A stretch of DNA of 11,194 nucleotides from CAYLZN01 sp964387935 (GTDB taxonomy: Bacteria; Acidobacteriota; Vicinamibacteria; Vicinamibacterales; JAFNAJ01), in assembly GCA_964387935.1 (NCBI GenBank), contig CAYLZN010000192.1, forward strand, positions 1 to 11,194. The letters are read 5' to 3'. How positions within the stretch are numbered: position 1 is the first letter of the stretch; each line of letters starts with the position of its first letter. Positions 1 through 7,656 of this stretch are shown here, in pieces. Made by a program: the position numbers and the translations under genes. Under the pieces are notes generated by a model, which worked only from the letters and a program-made list of their open reading frames with translations, was not told where the DNA came from and did no database searches.

Positions 1-973
1 CCGGGAACTCGAGGCGATCCTTGTCCCCGACGGAGCGCACGATCGCGAGCGTCACCTCCCTCGCCGCTGGCGCCGCTGTGCGACGGCCCGCGATGAAGAT
101 GAGCGGGGCCGCGATCACGAGCAGCGCGGCGCCGAGCGCTGGCCAGACCCAGCGTCGTCGCACGGCACTCGCCGCCGGCAGCGGCTGCGACGAGGACCCC
201 GACAAGGTGTCTATCGCGAACGCGACGTCGCGGGCAGACTGGAACCGCTCGGCAGGGTTCTTCTCGAGGCAGTGTCGGACGATGCGCTCGAGCCCCGACG
301 GCACGAGCCCGGGGCGGCCGCCGTCATCGATCTCCGGCGGCTCCTCGTGCAGGATGGCCGCCATCGTCTCCGCGGCCGTGTCCCGGTGGAAGGCCCGCTG
401 CCCGCTCAGCATCTCGTAGAGCACTGCGCCGAGCGCGAACAGATCCGCCCGCTGATCGACGGCGTGACCGCGCACCTGCTCCGGCGCCATGTAGCCGGCG
501 GTCCCCATCACCGTGCCGGGATCGGTCGATGCGGACACGGTCAGCGACGTCTCGCTGACGATGGGCCGGGCGAGGCCGAAATCGAGGAGCTTCACGTGCC
601 CGCCCGCGACCAGAAAGATGTTCTCAGGCTTCAGGTCGCGGTGGACCAGGCCCTTGTCGTGCGCGGCCGCGAGGCGCTCACGGAGGGTCTCGCCGGTCAG
701 GAGTTCCGTGACGGCGTAGGCGATGCCTTCGTGGACGCCCACATCGAAAATCGCCAGGATGTTCGGGTGAGAGAGGGCGGCGACCGCCTGCGCTTCACGC
801 TCGAACCTCGCGCGTCGATCGGGGTCACGGGCAAACAGGGGCGGCAGGACCTTGATCGCCACATCGCGGTTCAGCCGCGTGCCGCGCGCCCTGTACACCT
901 CGCCCATGCCCCCGGCGCCAAGCGCCGCAACGATTTCATAGGGGCCGAGAACGCTTCCTGCGGGGAGCGCCAT
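1..973 (-). CDS. Eukaryotic-like Ser/Thr protein kinase, 3'-truncated by window edge, internal segment missing
   Basis: The minus-strand frame opens at ATG 973 and runs off the window at base 1 (324 codons visible). Kinase landmarks appear in order: glycine loop LGAGGMGEVY (residues 18-27), VAIK lysine K41, alphaC glutamate in RFEREA (E60), catalytic loop HRDLKPEN (111-118), DFG (131-133), and GTAGYMAPE (157-165) ending the activation segment. After the kinase domain comes a hydrophobic stretch at about residues 272-293 (PALGAALLVIAAPLIFIAG), a likely single membrane anchor, then the start of an extracytoplasmic part. This is the usual layout of acidobacterial PknB-like kinases that phosphorylate Ser/Thr of cytoplasmic targets. 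The oddity is that GETLRERLAA (94-103) runs directly into AHDKGLVHRDLK. Family members have roughly 20-25 more residues there (alphaD to alphaE), so fold and activity are doubtful. The start is chosen because the glycine loop follows at the normal distance. Confidence 0.9.
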   Translation of the reverse strand, partial: MALPAGSVLGPYEIVAALGAGGMGEVYRARGTRLNRDVAIKVLPPLFARDPDRRARFEREAQAVAALSHPNILAIFDVGVHEGIAYAVTELLTGETLRERLAAAHDKGLVHRDLKPENIFLVAGGHVKLLDFGLARPIVSETSLTVSASTDPGTVMGTAGYMAPEQVRGHAVDQRADLFALGAVLYEMLSGQRAFHRDTAAETMAAILHEEPPEIDDGGRPGLVPSGLERIVRHCLEKNPAERFQSARDVAFAIDTLSGSSSQPLPAASAVRRRWVWPALGAALLVIAAPLIFIAGRRTAAPAAREVTLAIVRSVGDKDRLEFP

Positions 974-981
974 CCGGGTGC

Positions 982-987
982 ATGATA
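982..987 (-). promoter_or_regulatory. Possible -10 element of the kinase gene
   Basis: TATCAT on the minus strand lies 8 bases upstream of the kinase ATG, with no Shine-Dalgarno-like sequence between them. This would fit a leaderless or near-leaderless transcript. No good -35 hexamer is visible at 16-18 bases, so the call is weak. Confidence 0.25.
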
Positions 988-1068
988 CGCGAGAGACGCC
1001 GTTGCTCGTGTTCTCGGAGTTTCGTGGCATTCTTGTCGCACTGCTGGAACAGCGATTCTGAATCCTGA

Positions 1069-1566
1069 CGCAGCTGCTGCCGCGACTCGCAGCCGACCTA
1101 CTTCGACGCGGCTCTCGTCGCCACGTTCTATCTGAACGAACCCGGCCGTGCACAGGTGCGGCACCTCGCGCGATCGGCAGGTGCCGTTGTGACGTCGGGC
1201 ATCGCCGTCGCAGAGGTGTCGGCGGCGTTCCATCGAACACTGCGGGAAGGCGCGATCGAACGTCCGGTGTTCAAGGCGCTCCAGGGGCAGTTCGCGCACG
1301 ACCTCGACGCGGGCCTCTGGCGTCTGGCCGCTCCGACGGACGCCCTGCTCCGGGAAGTTCAGAGCGCCTTCGCACGGCTCCGGCCGTCCGTGTTCGTCCG
1401 GTCACTGGATGCCTTGCACCTGGTCACGGCGCGCGCCGAAGGCTTCGGTGTGATCTACTCCAACGACCGCCATCTGCTCGCCGCGTGCAGCCACTTCGAC
1501 ATCAAGGGCGTGGACCCCACGAGTTGCGGCGGGCAGGGGGCCGCCGGGCACTTCGTGCAGGGCTGA
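1069..1566 (+). pseudogene. VapC-like PIN-domain ribonuclease toxin, start codon absent and stop codon lost
   Basis: The frame encodes a nearly whole PIN domain. It begins YFDAALVATFYLNEPG at 1099, with the first acidic residue D at 1105-1107. The others are E at 1213-1215 in VAEVSAAF, D at 1408-1410 in RSLDALHLVTA, and D at 1465-1467 in YSNDRHLLAA. Such proteins are Mg2+-dependent RNases, normally the toxin of a type II pair. The frame is open only from the TGA at 1066-1068, and no ATG, GTG or TTG lies in frame before the first Asp. The GTG at 1156 would remove that Asp. No antitoxin gene is visible between the kinase and this frame. At the 3' end TGC (1525-1527) stands where the duplicate at 10272-10577 has TGA, so translation would run 13 residues further to the TGA at 1564-1566. 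The 5' end looks replaced by unrelated sequence. It could still be expressed from a rare start, but I consider it broken. Confidence 0.75.
1222..1541 (+). repeat. 320-bp dispersed direct repeat, copy 1 (PIN gene 3' end)
   Basis: This matches 10272-10591 in the same orientation, 9050 bases away. Comparing by eye I find one difference, C at 1527 against A at 10577, which changes the stop codon of the PIN frame. Identity stops sharply at both ends. Confidence 0.92.
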
Positions 1567-1650
1567 ACAGGCACTCGCCGGCCCTGGAAGGACAGGCCGC
1601 CGTTCGGCCCGGGGTTGGATGCCCCCGTTGCACAGGCTCTGCTGGTCCGG

Positions 1651-1677
1651 TGCTACCATGACGCCGATTCTCAGGAG
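1651..1677 (+). promoter_or_regulatory. Possible extended -10 (1651-1659) and ribosome binding site (1673-1677) for the amidohydrolase
   Basis: AGGAG at 1673-1677 sits 6 bases before the ATG at 1684 and decides that start over the in-frame upstream codons from 1615. TGCTACCAT at 1651-1659 resembles an extended -10. The nearest -35-like hexamer, TTGCAC at 1628-1633, is 20 bases away, which is too far to be convincing. The RBS is good and the promoter weak. Confidence 0.45.
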
Positions 1678-1683
1678 CGTCCC

Positions 1684-3369
1684 ATGGCACCTGCTGGCAC
1701 CTGGACCCGTCGCGACTTCCTGAAGACGGGGGGCACCGCTGCAGCCGGACTCGCGCTGGCCGGCGGTCGCATCGAAGCCGCTCCCGCGTTCGACCTGGTC
1801 CTGCACGGCGGCACCGTCATCGACGGCACCGGGGGCCCGTTGTTTCCGGCCGACCTGGGCATCGTCGGCGACCGGATCGCCGCGCTGGGCCGCATCACCC
1901 CGGACCAGGGGCGCCGCGCACTCGACCTCACGGGGCTGCACCTCTCCCCGGGCTTCATCGACATCCACAGCCACTCCGACGGCGACATCCTCGTCTACCG
2001 CACGGCCGACAGCCGCGTGCGCCAGGGCGTGACGACGGAGATCACCGGCAACTGCGGCAGCTCCGCGGCGCCGATTGCAGGCCTCGGCATCGAGTCGTCG
2101 CGCAAGGAGTGGAAAGAAGAGGGCCTCAACGTCGCATGGTCCGACGTCGCGTCCTACTGCGACGTGCTGGATCGCGCAGGCCTGTCGATCAACCAGGCCC
2201 TGCTGCTCGGGCAGGGCACGCTCCGGCGCAACGCGATCGGGATGGTCGACCGCCCCCTCACCTCCGATGAACTCGCCAGCGTGCTGCGCGCCGTCGAAGA
2301 GGGCATGGAACAGGGAGCGGTCGGACTCTCGACCGGGCTCGAGTACACCCCGGGCCGGTGGACGTCGACGGAGGAAATCGTGGCCCTGTCGCGCGTGGTC
2401 GCGCGGTACGGTGGCCTGTACGCCTCCCACATCCGCAACGAGGAGACCATGTTGCTCGAGGCGGTGGACGAGGCGATCCGGGTCGGGCGTCTGAGCGGCG
2501 CGCGCGTGGAGGTGTCGCACCTGAAGGCGGCCGGTCAGCCCAACTGGGGCAAGCAGCAGGGCGCGCTGGACCTCATCGCCTCCGCGCGGCGCGACGGCGT
2601 GATGGTGCTCGCCGACGCCTACCCGTACACCGCCTACTCGACCGGCCTCACGATTCTCCTGTCGGCTGCGGCTCTCGAAGGCGGCACGCCGGCCGTGATG
2701 CAGCGCCTGCGCGACGCCCAGTGGCGGACGCGCATCCGGCAGGAGGTGACCGAGCAGATGGCCCGCGAACTGGGCGACTACGCCCTCATCGTCATCTCCA
2801 GCGTGAGAACGCCCGGCAACCAGGCGGTCATTGGCAAGAACCTCGTGGAGATCGCGAAGGGGTGGGGAATCGAGTCGGTCGATGCCGTGTTACGGCTCAT
2901 CGAGGAGGAACAGGGGTCGGTCGGGATCATCGGTCACGGCATGAGCCCGGAGAACGTCGAGCTCGTGCTGCGGCACCCGCTCGTCATGGTGGGATCGGAC
3001 GGCTCGTCGATGGCGCCGGTGGGTCGCGCGGCGAAGACACGTCCCCACCCGCGCTCGTACGGCGCCTTCGCCCGGGTCCTCGCCTACTACGTCCGCGAGC
3101 GCCGCCTGTTCGATCTCGCCGAAGCCGTGAAGAAGATGACGAGCATGCCGGCCGACCAGGCGGGCCTCCGGGATCGCGGCCGCATCGCGCGCGGGTTCAA
3201 GGCCGACCTGGTCGTCTTCGATGCGGCGACGGTGAAAGACGAGGCCACCTTCGACGATCCGCACCGCTACGCGAGCGCGATCCCGCACGTGCTGGTGAAC
3301 GGCGTACCCGTGATCGAACGCGGACAGCACACCGGCGCGACACCCGGGCGGGCTTTGCGGCGCGGGTAG
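1684..3369 (+). CDS. Tat-exported N-acyl-D-amino-acid deacylase (D-aminoacylase) family amidohydrolase
   Basis: A 561-residue protein that looks intact. The N-terminus carries a twin-arginine signal (TRRDFLKTGG, residues 8-17, then AAAGLALAGG), so it is probably exported folded. The amidohydrolase fold starts with FDLVLHGGTVIDGTGGP. Metal and active-site features of the D-aminoacylase branch are present: HSH (H95, H97) in PGFIDIHSHSDGD, the cysteine C124 in ITGNCG, H249 in YASHIRNE, H279 in VEVSHLKAAG, H418 in IIGHGM, and D439 in MVGSDGS. The C-terminal beta-sandwich part has GFKADLVVFD and HVLVNGVPVIERG. Family members hydrolyse N-acyl-D-amino acids or related amides with zinc; substrate cannot be read from sequence, though a role in periplasmic turnover of D-amino-acid-containing material is plausible. 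Start ATG 1684 is preferred because of the RBS and Tat signal. It stands alone, with broken genes on both sides. Confidence 0.93.
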   Translation: MAPAGTWTRRDFLKTGGTAAAGLALAGGRIEAAPAFDLVLHGGTVIDGTGGPLFPADLGIVGDRIAALGRITPDQGRRALDLTGLHLSPGFIDIHSHSDGDILVYRTADSRVRQGVTTEITGNCGSSAAPIAGLGIESSRKEWKEEGLNVAWSDVASYCDVLDRAGLSINQALLLGQGTLRRNAIGMVDRPLTSDELASVLRAVEEGMEQGAVGLSTGLEYTPGRWTSTEEIVALSRVVARYGGLYASHIRNEETMLLEAVDEAIRVGRLSGARVEVSHLKAAGQPNWGKQQGALDLIASARRDGVMVLADAYPYTAYSTGLTILLSAAALEGGTPAVMQRLRDAQWRTRIRQEVTEQMARELGDYALIVISSVRTPGNQAVIGKNLVEIAKGWGIESVDAVLRLIEEEQGSVGIIGHGMSPENVELVLRHPLVMVGSDGSSMAPVGRAAKTRPHPRSYGAFARVLAYYVRERRLFDLAEAVKKMTSMPADQAGLRDRGRIARGFKADLVVFDAATVKDEATFDDPHRYASAIPHVLVNGVPVIERGQHTGATPGRALRRG

Positions 3370-3370
3370 C

Positions 3371-3587
3371 TCTGAGTTCGGCCGCCCTGTCGCCATCACG
3401 GTCGTCGAGATCGCGCACGCCGAGCGGTTCGAGCGCGAGGCGAATTCTCGACTTCGGACTGGCCAGGGCCGTCGCCGACTCGATCGCTACCTCGGTCCCG
3501 TCGTGACACCAGGACGCTGATCCCATGGTCACTCGACCCACGGCTCGCCCGGCCACGCTGAGGTTCGCCGTCCTCGGGACGGTCTAG
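3371..3587 (+). pseudogene. Remnant of a Ser/Thr protein kinase gene
   Basis: Two frames together spell decayed kinase pieces in the right order. From 3371 (frame of base 3371) the translation is SEFGRPVAITVVEIAHAERFEREA: beta3 VAIxV with Thr in place of the catalytic Lys, followed by the alphaC RFEREA motif. From 3444 another frame gives ILDFGLARAVADSIATS, the Mg-binding DFG loop. After a TGA at 3504-3506 the same frame continues to AVLGTV (about 3567-3584) and a TAG at 3585, resembling the VLGT(A/V)xYM end of an activation segment. About 70 residues between alphaC and DFG are missing and no glycine loop or HRD is visible. It begins one base after the amidohydrolase stop. The DFGLAR and RFEREA matches are seen directly; the activation-loop match is inference. 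Confidence 0.6.
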
Positions 3588-3638
3588 GAATCTCAGCGCC
3601 AGTCGAGCGAGGCCAACGATTCCGCCGCTGTCGGCACC

Positions 3639-6378
3639 ATGCGCAGTTGGTGCCGCCTGCGTTTCCTCGTCTCGCGATCGCGAACGTGGCCCATTCTGTG
3701 TGTGCGCCTGCCGTCCCCGTGGCATCGTCATCGCACGTACCGGGTTTCACGGCATCGAAATCGAGTCTGTGTCGGGACCGCACGCCGTGGAGTGGTGGGC
3801 GCCGTGGCCGGCATGACCCTGTGCGCCAGCGTCGCCACGGCCGCGGCGGCGGGCAGCGACCAGCCGTCGTCCGCCACGCCGACCTGGACGAGTGTCGGAG
3901 CAAGCGGCGGCGGCTGGATCATGACCTCGGCGCCGAGTCCTTACGGCGTCGACAAGATCCTGCTCGGAGGAGACATCGAAGGCATCTTCGCGTCAGACGA
4001 CGGCGGGCGGAGCTGGAGCATCCGCAACGAGGGGCTGCGCGATTACTGGATCGAGACCATCCTCCACCATCCCACCAACGAGAACATCATCTACGCATGC
4101 GGCAAGAGCGGCGTCTACAAGTCCACGGGTCGGGGCGCGACCTGGCAGTGGCTGCGGACCGGACTCCCTCCGGTGTCCCCGAACAGCTACTCGGCGCCCG
4201 TCATCGAGCTGGTCATGGATCCCGCCGACGTCAACGTCATCTACGCGGGAATCGGCTCCCCGCGCAACGGCATCGGCATGCAGGGTGCGGTGTACAGGAC
4301 CGTCGACGGCGGCAGCACCTGGGCGCGGGTGAACGCTCCCGGAAGCCTGCCCGCTGATGCCCTGATCACGTCGCTGGAGTGTCATCCCACCGCGAGGACG
4401 CTCTACCTCTCGTCGCAGTACGGCGTGTTCGTGAGCACGGATGGGGGCGTCACCTGGACGCGTCCAACACCGGGTTGCCGCACAGCGACGTCGCACGTCT
4501 GGTGGTGAGCCGCAGCCATTCCAACGTGCTGTACCTCACGCTTTGCACCCCGCTGACCTCGCCGTGGCAGGGCGGCGTGTATCGGTCCGAGGATGGCGGC
4601 AAGACGTGGACCGAGCGGACCAACGGGCTGGAGAAGTTCCTGGGATCCGAAGACCTGCTCACCTCGAACTACCGGGAGATCGCCGTCGACTCGAGCGATC
4701 CCCTCGTCGTGTATCTCGGCAGGACGGACTACCGCAGCCACACCGTCTACAAGACCGCCGACGGCGGACTGAACTGGGTCCCGATTGTGACCCGGCGCCC
4801 GGGATCGAATCTCACGGACGGATGGGGCGCGGCGTCGCTCTCGCACAACGTGCAGACGTTGGGCATGTCGCCGCTCGACTCGAAGGTGCTCTTCTACGCC
4901 ACGGGCATGACCGTGTTCCGCACGGCGGATGGTGGCGCCACAGGCCTACACACGGATGAACCCCGACGGCACGAGCCAGAGCAGCGGGCNNNNNNNNNNN
5001 NNNNNNNNNNNNNNNNNNNNNNNNNNNNNNNNNNNNNNNNNNNNNNNNNNNNNNNNNNNNNNNNNNNNNNNNNNNNNNNNNNNNNNNNNACGAAACCGCC
5101 CGGCTATGCGATTGCCGAATCGACGGACCTGGGCCAGACGTGGGTGATCAAGAAGGACGGTCTGCCGGATCGCGCGTACAAGCGGCTGCTGCTCGACGAC
5201 GCCGGTCCGTCGCGGCGGCTGCTCGTAACCGTCATGGAGCACGGGATCTATTCGAGCGTCGATGGCGGTGTCACCTGGAACTTGGTGCTGGCGGACCAGT
5301 ACGCTCGCACGGTCATCGTCGATCCGAACGATGCGCGGATCGTCTACGCGGGGCTCAGGGACGATCCCTATCACGACGACAGTCGCGGCAACGGCCTGAA
5401 GGTCAGCCACGATGGCGGTGCGACGTGGACGAGCATCACTGTCGTTCCGAACGGCAGACTGAACACGCTCACGCTCCACCCCGGCAACTCGTCGCGCCTC
5501 TTCGTCGGGACGGTCGGCAACGGTCTCGGCATCGTCGATTTCCCGGTGGACGGCACCGATGCCGATGGCGATGGCCTGCCTGGTGCGTGGGAGGCGCAGT
5601 TCGGCGTGAGTCCCGATTCCGCGACCGAGGGCCACGGGCCGTCGGGCGATCTCGATCGCGACGGCCGGACACCGGTTACGGCAGCCACGCGGTCACGAGC
5701 CTTCCGGCGCCCGCGACGACCTGGTACCTGGCCGAAGGGGCGACCCACTCGGGGTTCGACTTGTTCTATCTCGTTCAGAACGCGAATGCGAGCACGGCCA
5801 CGGTCACCGTCAAGTACCTCCTGCCGTCCGGTTCGCCCATCACCAAGAGCTATGTCGTCGCCCCGAACAGCCGATTCAACATCTGGGTGGATGCCGATGA
5901 TGACCGCCTCGCGAACACGGATGTGTCCGCAGTCCTGACCAGCGATCGGCCGATCATCGTCGAGCGCGCGATGTGGTGGCCGGGACCGACGGCGGCGACG
6001 TGGGCCGAGGCGCACAACTCGACGGGGCTCACGGCCACGGGGAGGACATGGGCCCTGGCCGAGGGCGAAGTGGGTGGCAGCCGCGGAGCGGAGACCTACA
6101 TCCTCATCGCCAATCGCGGCGCGGCCAACAGCGCGACCGTGACGCTGCTCTACGAGGACGGCACGTCGGAGTCGAAGGTGTTCCCGCTCGCCGCGGGCAG
6201 CCGGACGAACGTGGCCGTGGCCTTCGACTTCCCGGGCGCCCTGGGCCGGAGGTTCGGGACGCTCATCGAGGCAGCGAGTCCCGGCGCCCAGATCGTGGTG
6301 GAACGCGCGATGTACACCAACGCGGGCGGCGTCGCGTGGGCGGCCGGGACCAACGCGGTCGCGACGAGGCTCAGGTGA
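3639..6378 (+). pseudogene. Secreted Asp-box (VPS10/sialidase-like beta-propeller) protein with C-terminal YLAEGAT-type units, broken by frame changes and a gap
   Basis: Start to end it reads as one protein spread over three frames. A signal peptide (ARRGVVGAVAGMTLCASVAT then AAAAG) lies at about 3781-3850; the outer ATG is 3639 but the true start is uncertain. Asp-box repeats follow: SDDGGRSW (~3994), VDGGSTW (~4303), STDGGVTW (~4434), SEDGGKTW (4586), TADGGLNW (~4755), then after the gap STDLGQTW (~5120), SVDGGVTW (~5256) and SHDGGATW (5405). This indicates a secreted beta-propeller. Next comes a calcium-binding-like DADGDGLPGAWE (~5561), then WYLAEGATHSGFDLFYLVQN...VERAMWWPG and TWALAEGEVGG...VERAMYTNAG units to the TGA at 6376-6378. 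Frame changes occur near 4464, near 4941, and at 5663-5674, and 100 N interrupt at 4990-5089. Whether these are mutations or sequence errors is open. Function beyond secretion and probable glycan or protein binding is unknown. Confidence 0.8.
4990..5089. other. Assembly gap of 100 N
   Basis: Exactly 100 N, the conventional filler for a gap of unknown size, inside the Asp-box gene. Reading frame and length across this point are unknown. Confidence 1.
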
Positions 6379-6492
6379 GCTGGTCATGAGCAATCAAGCC
6401 ATCGGGCAGCTCTGACGCCGGCCGCTGCCGCCTCGACTGCTGCCGGTCTGTTCCGATACCAAGTCGTGGCACGGTACGCAGGCGCGCGTGCG

Positions 6493-6909
6493 TTACTTCA
6501 CGAGCTTCATCAGTTCGGCCACGGCCGCCTCGAGCTGCTGGTCCTTGCCCGTGATGACGGCGTCGGGCAGCATCTCCCAGCCGGCGAACGTGCAGGTGCC
6601 GGGCACGGGCATGCCGACCAGCGGCCCGAGCTTGAGCATCTTGTACATGTAGGCGTCACAGTGGCCGTCGCTGTAGTTCGCCTCGTTCGCGAGCGACACG
6701 CTCGGCCTGGTCCAGCGGAAGTTCGGCTCGAAGCCGTTGCTGCGCGTGTCGGTGGTGTAGTCGAAGAACCGCTTCCCGCTGAGGAACATCGCGAGGTCGG
6801 CCACGAGATCTCCGCCGCCGTTGAAGCGGGTGTCCACGACGAGGCCCTTGCGCAGCGCGTACTTGCCCATCGCCTCCTCGAACGTGGTGCGGTACGCGCC
6901 GTCGTTCAT
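6493..6909 (-). pseudogene. C-terminal remnant of a tricorn-like S41 peptidase
   Basis: The minus-strand frame from ATG 6909 to TAA 6493 gives 138 residues. It reads as the C-terminal protease core of tricorn-type S41 serine peptidases: GLVVDTRFNGGGDLVADLAMFL (residues 22-43), then SLANEANYSDGHCDAYMYKML (72-92), where S80 is in the position expected for the nucleophile, then GTCTFAGWEML. Full proteins of this type usually exceed 1000 residues; the beta-propeller, PDZ and core-1 parts are absent here. The translation upstream of MNDGAYRTTF is not recognisable as S41. Internally FAGWEMLPD (109-116) passes directly into AVITGKDQQLEAAVAELMK, whereas relatives usually have several tens of residues between, so a further deletion at about 6555-6567 is likely. 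The open frame continues upstream to about 7089 but there it reads through IS scrap. Non-functional. Confidence 0.75.
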
Positions 6910-7016
6910 GCCGGGCTCCCGGAGTGGAAGCCGGGGAACGAGTTCAGGGCGAAACGGGAGGAAATGCTCCCAGAAATAGAAACGCCGTCTTCGTAGAACT
7001 CGAGCAGGCGGCCTGA

Positions 7017-7140
7017 TTCGGCCCGCCACGCCGCGTGCGGGGCGAGCACTCCGTAGTACAGGAGTGAGGTTGATCCGCGGCCGCGGCACCAGCTCCGCGA
7101 GCCGCTCCAGCAGTGCCGTCGGCTCGAAGGCCAGATGCGC
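7017..7140 (-). mobile_element. Fragment of an IS91-type (Y2) transposase gene, C-terminal end, frameshifted
   Basis: On the minus strand, bases 7140 to about 7063 encode LAFEPTALLERLAELVPRPRINL. After a one-base frame change, bases ~7058 to 7017 encode LYYGVLAPHAAWRAE. Joined, these match the 'LLERLAALVPRPRxNLxxYHGVLAPxAxWRA' stretch that I know from the C-terminal part of IS91/IS801-like transposases (Y2 transposase family). The catalytic tyrosine region and zinc-binding N-terminus are absent, and no IS end sequence is recognised. It lies just left of the tandem array and could mark a past rolling-circle transposition, which is inference. Confidence 0.6.
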
Positions 7141-7196
7141 GCGTGCGGGGTGTCTGGCCGCGCCGCAGGCCGCGGCCGGTGCGGGGCGGCCCCTCC

Positions 7197-7352
7197 GACT
7201 ACGCCGCCTGCACCGCCTGCCTCGTGCTCGCCGCCCAGCAGCACGACGCGTTGCCGGCCTTCAGCGCGGTGATGCAGGTCTTCGTCCTGCCGCTGACGGC
7301 GGTGACCCTGGCCGTCGTGGGCTGGCGGGCCTGGAGGCGACCGGCGGGGTAG
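7197..7352 (+). pseudogene. Exchanger C-terminal fragment A (Ca2+/Na+ antiporter family)
   Basis: The frame gives YAACTACLVLAAQQ and then the last transmembrane segment FVLPLTAVTLAVVGWRAWRRPAG with a stop at 7350-7352. It is the same protein end as fragment B (8458-8919). Its first bases differ: Tyr codons of B are Asp or Cys here at 7197, 7209 and 7218, and there is no homology to the exchanger further upstream. From about 7219 on I see no difference from B. It has no start or alpha-repeat motif, so it is a dead gene end. Confidence 0.8.
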
Positions 7353-7407
7353 CGCGTGCGCCGTTCGATCGAACGTCCCAGACGTGTGGCGATGTCACAC
7401 ATGAAGG

Positions 7408-7433
7408 AGATCACGATTCGAGATCACGATTCG
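7408..7433. repeat. 13-bp perfect tandem repeat, two units
   Basis: AGATCACGATTCG occurs twice head to tail (7408-7420 and 7421-7433). It is duplicated again with the large repeat at 8975-9000. The role is unknown; it could be replication slippage. Confidence 0.85.
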
Positions 7434-7656
7434 GGAGGCGCACCGGCGCACAGGGGCCTGGGTGCGAAGCGCCTGCAAGTACGGTTCGATCCTCGTCCGC
7501 GATCGACACCCCACGATGCCAGCGCCCACGGCTGGTTGGTGAAGGCGATCGGTTGCTCGTCGGCGGAGAGAGGCGGACGGCACGCCAGCGACCGTCCACT
7601 GGTCGAACGCGGCCGTCGCGTCCCCGGCCTGCACGAGGTCGTGGACCTTGGGTCGC

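Noticed and set aside
982..1068. Small frame MIRERRRCSCSRSFVAF (28 codons) as a possible antitoxin for the PIN gene
   Set aside because: Too short, Cys/Arg/Ser-rich, with no RHH, AbrB or Phd-like pattern.
1402..2520. Long open frame on the minus strand (372 codons)
   Set aside because: It is antisense to the intact amidohydrolase, has Arg/Ala/His-rich composition typical of GC-rich shadow frames, and shows no family motif.
2358..3506. Long plus-strand frame overlapping the amidohydrolase (382 codons)
   Set aside because: Shadow frame in a GC-rich gene. Only its last part (from 3444) matches anything, and that is the kinase remnant, not a continuation of a real protein.
7395..7634. Minus-strand 79-codon frame in the TA leader (DLVQAGDATAAFDQWTVAG)
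   Set aside because: The string looks somewhat protein-like, but I recognise no family, and it would need a frame change to continue. Mentioned in the leader entry only.
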